The notes under the pieces are model-generated. The model was not told where the DNA came from. It saw only the letters and a list, made by a program, of their open reading frames with translations, and made no database searches. The position numbers were made by a program, and so were the translations under genes. Below, in pieces: positions 61,504 to 64,000 of a stretch of DNA of 64,000 nucleotides. The stretch covers positions 248,001 to 312,000 of the forward strand of contig CAKSMF010000001.1 of the NCBI GenBank assembly GCA_934474025.1. Reading direction: 5' to 3'. Position 1 is the stretch's first letter. Every line of letters starts with the position of its first letter. Origin of the DNA: an uncultured Ruminococcus sp. (GTDB lineage: Bacteria > Bacillota > Clostridia > Oscillospirales > Ruminococcaceae).

Positions 61504-62457
61504 ATGAATACAGATAAAAGAAAAGTCGTACTTATTGGTACGGGTATGGTTGGAATGAGTTTTGCATACGCTCTCGTAAATCAGGGCGGTATCTGTAATG
61601 AACTTGTGCTTATTGATGTAAACAAGACTCGTGCTAATGGTGAAGCTATGGATTTGAATCATGGTCTTGCATTTGCAAAGTCTAATATGAAAATTTATGC
61701 CGGTGAATATAAGGATTGCAAAGACGCTGATATAGTTGTTATAGCTGCCGGTGTCGCTCAAAAAGACGGTGAAACACGTCTTGACCTTTTGCAAAGAAAT
61801 ACAGAAGTTTTCCGTTCAATTATAAATCCGGTTGTAAAGTCGGGATTTGACGGAATTTTCCTTGTCGCTACAAATCCGGTTGATATTATGACCCGTGTAA
61901 CTTATGAACTTTCACGTTTTGGAGCATCAAGAGTTATCGGTACAGGAACTTCCCTTGATACTGCGAGACTTCGTTATTTACTTGGAGATTATTTTACAGT
62001 TGACCCTAAAAATATTCATGCCTATGTTATCGGTGAACATGGCGACAGTGAATTTGTACCTCTTTCACAGGTTATGCTTGCTACAAAGTCAGTTACAGAA
62101 ATTCTTGAAGATGAACGCAACGATTATAACATCAATGACATGCAATCTATTGAAGAACAGGTTCGTACAGCAGCTTATAAGATTATTGAAGCTAAAAGGG
62201 CTACCTATTACGGTATAGGAATGGCTATAACACGTATTGTTAAAGCTATTCTTGGAGATGAAAACAGTGTGCTTACTGTTTCTGCAAAGCTTTGCGGTGA
62301 ATATGACAGCAAGAATGTATTTATAGGCGTTCCATGTATTATCGGCAGAAACGGAGTTAAAGAGATAGTTGAACTTTCACTTACTGATGAGGAAAAAGAA
62401 AAATTCCAGAATTCAAGAAAAGTTCTTGAAGATAGTTTCAATGGTCTTGAACTCTGA
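61504..62457 (+). CDS. ldh: L-lactate dehydrogenase
   Basis: Ldh reduces pyruvate to lactate and regenerates NAD+. The 317-residue protein has the NAD motif VVLIGTGMVGMSFAYALVNQ near residue 9, NPVDIMTRVTYELS, the catalytic histidine in VIGEHGDSEF near 177, and the active-site arginine in QKDGETRLDLLQRNTE. GGAGG precedes the ATG. It has its own promoter and terminator. Confidence 0.96.
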   Translation: MNTDKRKVVLIGTGMVGMSFAYALVNQGGICNELVLIDVNKTRANGEAMDLNHGLAFAKSNMKIYAGEYKDCKDADIVVIAAGVAQKDGETRLDLLQRNTEVFRSIINPVVKSGFDGIFLVATNPVDIMTRVTYELSRFGASRVIGTGTSLDTARLRYLLGDYFTVDPKNIHAYVIGEHGDSEFVPLSQVMLATKSVTEILEDERNDYNINDMQSIEEQVRTAAYKIIEAKRATYYGIGMAITRIVKAILGDENSVLTVSAKLCGEYDSKNVFIGVPCIIGRNGVKEIVELSLTDEEKEKFQNSRKVLEDSFNGLEL

Positions 62458-62483
62458 TTTATACGAAATCAATAAAAAATATA

Positions 62484-62514
62484 AGCCCATGACATTTTAG
62501 TCAAGGGCTTTTTG
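62484..62514 (+). terminator. ldh terminator
   Basis: AGCCC-A-TGAC and GTCA-A-GGGCT form a stem followed by TTTTTG. It overlaps the last codons of the convergent membrane gene. Confidence 0.85.
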
Positions 62515-63147
62515 TTGTTTTGTAGTAACTTTTGCGTCTTCGGAATTCATTTTTTTTCTTATTATAACTGAACTCATAAGAAACATAAATGTGGCAGTAG
62601 TTTGTAAAATTTGCGTAATCCAGTTTATATGTGATTTTTCAAAGTCTATCAAAGCTCCCATAAAACCGGCAATAATTTCTATAATGCAAAATCCGCTGAT
62701 AAATAAAACGGCTTTTTTAGCATTAACTGAAAACGCAAGTCTTTTGATTCCAATAAAGATTGCTATTATTCCAATAAAATCAAGCACAATAAATGGAGTA
62801 TTTGATACTATCACTACCGGAGGAACTGAATATATATTGAAACTTCTGGTTTTCGGATTTGTTATTCTGACAAATGAAAAACCTATCATACAAATTCCGA
62901 TACTTAATAAAATCATATGAACGTTGTTAAGTACCTGAAAATCACATAATCCACTGCCATAAAGCACTTTGTAAGTAGCTTTGCAGAAACCCGCAAATCC
63001 TGCAAATAAAAAACCTCCGGTCATCATTACAAAATATTTGAGTTTAATTTCCTTGTACATTGTACTAATGAATATTTTTCCTGCAATCGAAAAAAATATG
63101 ACAGAAATATAGTCTGTCAATCCCATAATAAGTGAAAATTCTTTCAT
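62497..63147 (-). CDS. Predicted multi-pass membrane protein (216 aa)
   Basis: The 216-residue protein has about six to seven hydrophobic helices (for example YISVIFFSIAGKIFIST, MILLSIGICMIGFSFV, and AVLFISGFCIIEIIAGFMGA) with short charged loops and a basic end (KVTTKQQKALD). No motif identifies a family. Its stop lies within the ldh terminator, so the two genes converge. A short leader with an AGGGGGAAC ribosome site lies just upstream on the minus strand. Confidence 0.75.
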   Translation of the reverse strand: MKEFSLIMGLTDYISVIFFSIAGKIFISTMYKEIKLKYFVMMTGGFLFAGFAGFCKATYKVLYGSGLCDFQVLNNVHMILLSIGICMIGFSFVRITNPKTRSFNIYSVPPVVIVSNTPFIVLDFIGIIAIFIGIKRLAFSVNAKKAVLFISGFCIIEIIAGFMGALIDFEKSHINWITQILQTTATFMFLMSSVIIRKKMNSEDAKVTTKQQKALD

Positions 63148-63450
63148 AGTTCCCCCTGATGTTAAAATTATATCTTTTCAATTATATCATATTTTTATAT
63201 TTTTTTCAATCTTTTTTTGAATAAATAAGATAATTTCGTTTTCTTTATTAAAGTATTTTAAAAATCAGCAATTATGAATTTTTTGTAAATTTATTATTTG
63301 CTATTGGCAGGACATATTAAAACATGATAAAATATATATTGGTCAGTATAAAAAATGTATATGAAATGTGTCCTTTTTATTTGAGATATGGCGAATGTTA
63401 TATATAGAAAGAAGGACATTTGTTTCAGAAAAAATTATAGGGGTGAAAAT
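63148..63450 (+). other. Divergent gap with leader of the sigma-factor gene
   Basis: This 303-nt gap holds a probable promoter (TTGGCA, 18 nt, TAAAAT; 63304-63333) for the sigma gene, and a possible hairpin pairing AAATGTGTCCTTT near 63364 with AAGGACATTT near 63413. The rest is AT-rich, with nothing else seen. Confidence 0.55.
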
Positions 63451-64000
63451 ATGACCGATACGGAATGGGAACAGTTATTGGAAAGTTCCCCTCGAGATGC
63501 TTACGAATATCTTATCGAAGAATACGGAAATCTCATATATGCAATTGTTATTAATAAACTTGGACGTTTCGGAACAAAAGAAGATATTGAAGATTGTGTA
63601 AGCGATATTATAGTTGAATTTCTGAAAAATGCCGGAAATTTTTCTGTTAGTACCGGTAGCCTTAAATCATACATAAGCACCGTAGCAAAATTCAGAGCAA
63701 TTGACGCTTTCCGGAGAATTTCAGGACAGAATAATAAATACTCTGATATAGATGATGAAGAAATAAATCTCCCTCCGTCTGAGGTTGATACTGAAGAGGA
63801 AGCAGAAAAGCGTATATTCCGCCAAAAACTTTGGAATATAGTTCGTTCATTAGGTGAACCGGACAGTTCAATAATAATATATCAGTACTTCTACAACCGG
63901 AAAGTAAGTGAAATTGCTCATAAACTGGGCATGACATCAGGTGCAGTACAAAAAAGAAGTCTGCGTGCCAGAAAAAAAATCGGTGCAATGTTGGAAAGTG
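63451..64000 (+). CDS. ECF-type RNA polymerase sigma factor (runs off the window)
   Basis: The first 183 codons are present. Region 2 is seen in EYLIEEYGNLIYAIVINKL, DIEDCVSDIIVEFLKN and SYISTVAKFRAIDAFRRISG. Region 4 is a helix-turn-helix (YQYFYNRKVSEIAHKLGMTS followed by GAVQKRSLRARKKIG). This is the sigma-70 family, ECF group. The ATG follows GGGGTG. An anti-sigma gene would be expected after the window. The target promoters are unknown. Confidence 0.88.
   Translation, partial: MTDTEWEQLLESSPRDAYEYLIEEYGNLIYAIVINKLGRFGTKEDIEDCVSDIIVEFLKNAGNFSVSTGSLKSYISTVAKFRAIDAFRRISGQNNKYSDIDDEEINLPPSEVDTEEEAEKRIFRQKLWNIVRSLGEPDSSIIIYQYFYNRKVSEIAHKLGMTSGAVQKRSLRARKKIGAMLES

Noticed and set aside
1..64000. 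tRNA, rRNA or prophage genes
   Set aside because: I found no T-loop-like GTTCGAATC with a matching acceptor stem, no rRNA motifs and no integrase, capsid or terminase. A tRNAscan run could settle this.

Overview
This window is AT-rich DNA from a low-GC Gram-positive bacterium, most likely a Ruminococcus-like member of the Clostridia (inference). The signs are strong AGGAGG-type ribosome binding sites, frequent TTG starts, TTGACA-17-TATAAT promoters, a T-box ahead of valS, a lysine riboswitch ahead of the dap genes, DUF1292 proteins, BspA-type leucine-rich repeats and an archaeal/fungal-type aspartate-semialdehyde dehydrogenase. Nothing marks it as plasmid or prophage. It looks like chromosomal housekeeping DNA interleaved with signalling genes. 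No tRNA, rRNA, transposase or CRISPR array was seen.

Layout. 1-4.8 kb (minus strand): hflX (partial), hslO, a methyltransferase and secA. 4.9-10.3 kb (plus): uvrB, a NADAR-domain gene and uvrA, translationally overlapped. 10.3-18.4 kb: a DUF5662-like gene, a small gene, two DUF1292 genes, gdhA, and a T-box operon valS-yjbR-Dabb-folC. 18.6-22.8 kb: pcrA and pyk. 22.8-27.8 kb (minus): an operon running from a gene damaged at its 3' end through tgt, a PAS protein, queA, a phosphoglycolate-phosphatase-like gene, a phosphoesterase and a small gene. 27.8-31.6 kb: lysine riboswitch, asd, a GNAT gene, dapA, dapB. 31.7-40 kb: a cytoplasmic sugar-sensor/GGDEF protein, rtcB behind an unusual leader, an ArsB/NhaD-type transporter with a cytidylate-kinase-like protein, and a binding lipoprotein paired with a degenerate membrane GGDEF protein. 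40-45.7 kb: a phospho-signalling operon (zinc-ribbon/LRR protein, protein kinase, vWA, PP2C, GGDEF). 45.8-47.1 kb: a cytidine-deaminase-like protein with a Gln/Pro/Tyr/Gly repeat tail. 47.2-55.2 kb: trmB-pyrC-pyrF-carA-carB. 55.3-64 kb: a lipoprotein, a heterodimeric ABC exporter, a UDP-sugar pyrophosphorylase, ldh, a membrane protein and a partial ECF sigma factor.

The most unusual feature is a family of about ten interspersed elements (about 50 to 190 bp) that mostly end in a GTGGATTGAAAC-like sequence. They lie in 5' leaders in the same orientation as the downstream gene (methyltransferase, pyk, dapA, vWA, ABC exporter, UDP-sugar pyrophosphorylase, ldh). The fuller copies keep nested complementary segments, which suggests a structured RNA. 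Two 192-bp copies differ at three positions. One of them has inserted into the 3' end of a gene upstream of tgt, which shows the family has moved. Other leads are NADAR inside uvrBA, the rtcB leader (leader peptide, terminator and an 11-bp long-range pairing next to the ribosome binding site), a TerY-P-like kinase/phosphatase/vWA set, and two separate couplings of periplasmic-binding-protein folds to GGDEF domains.
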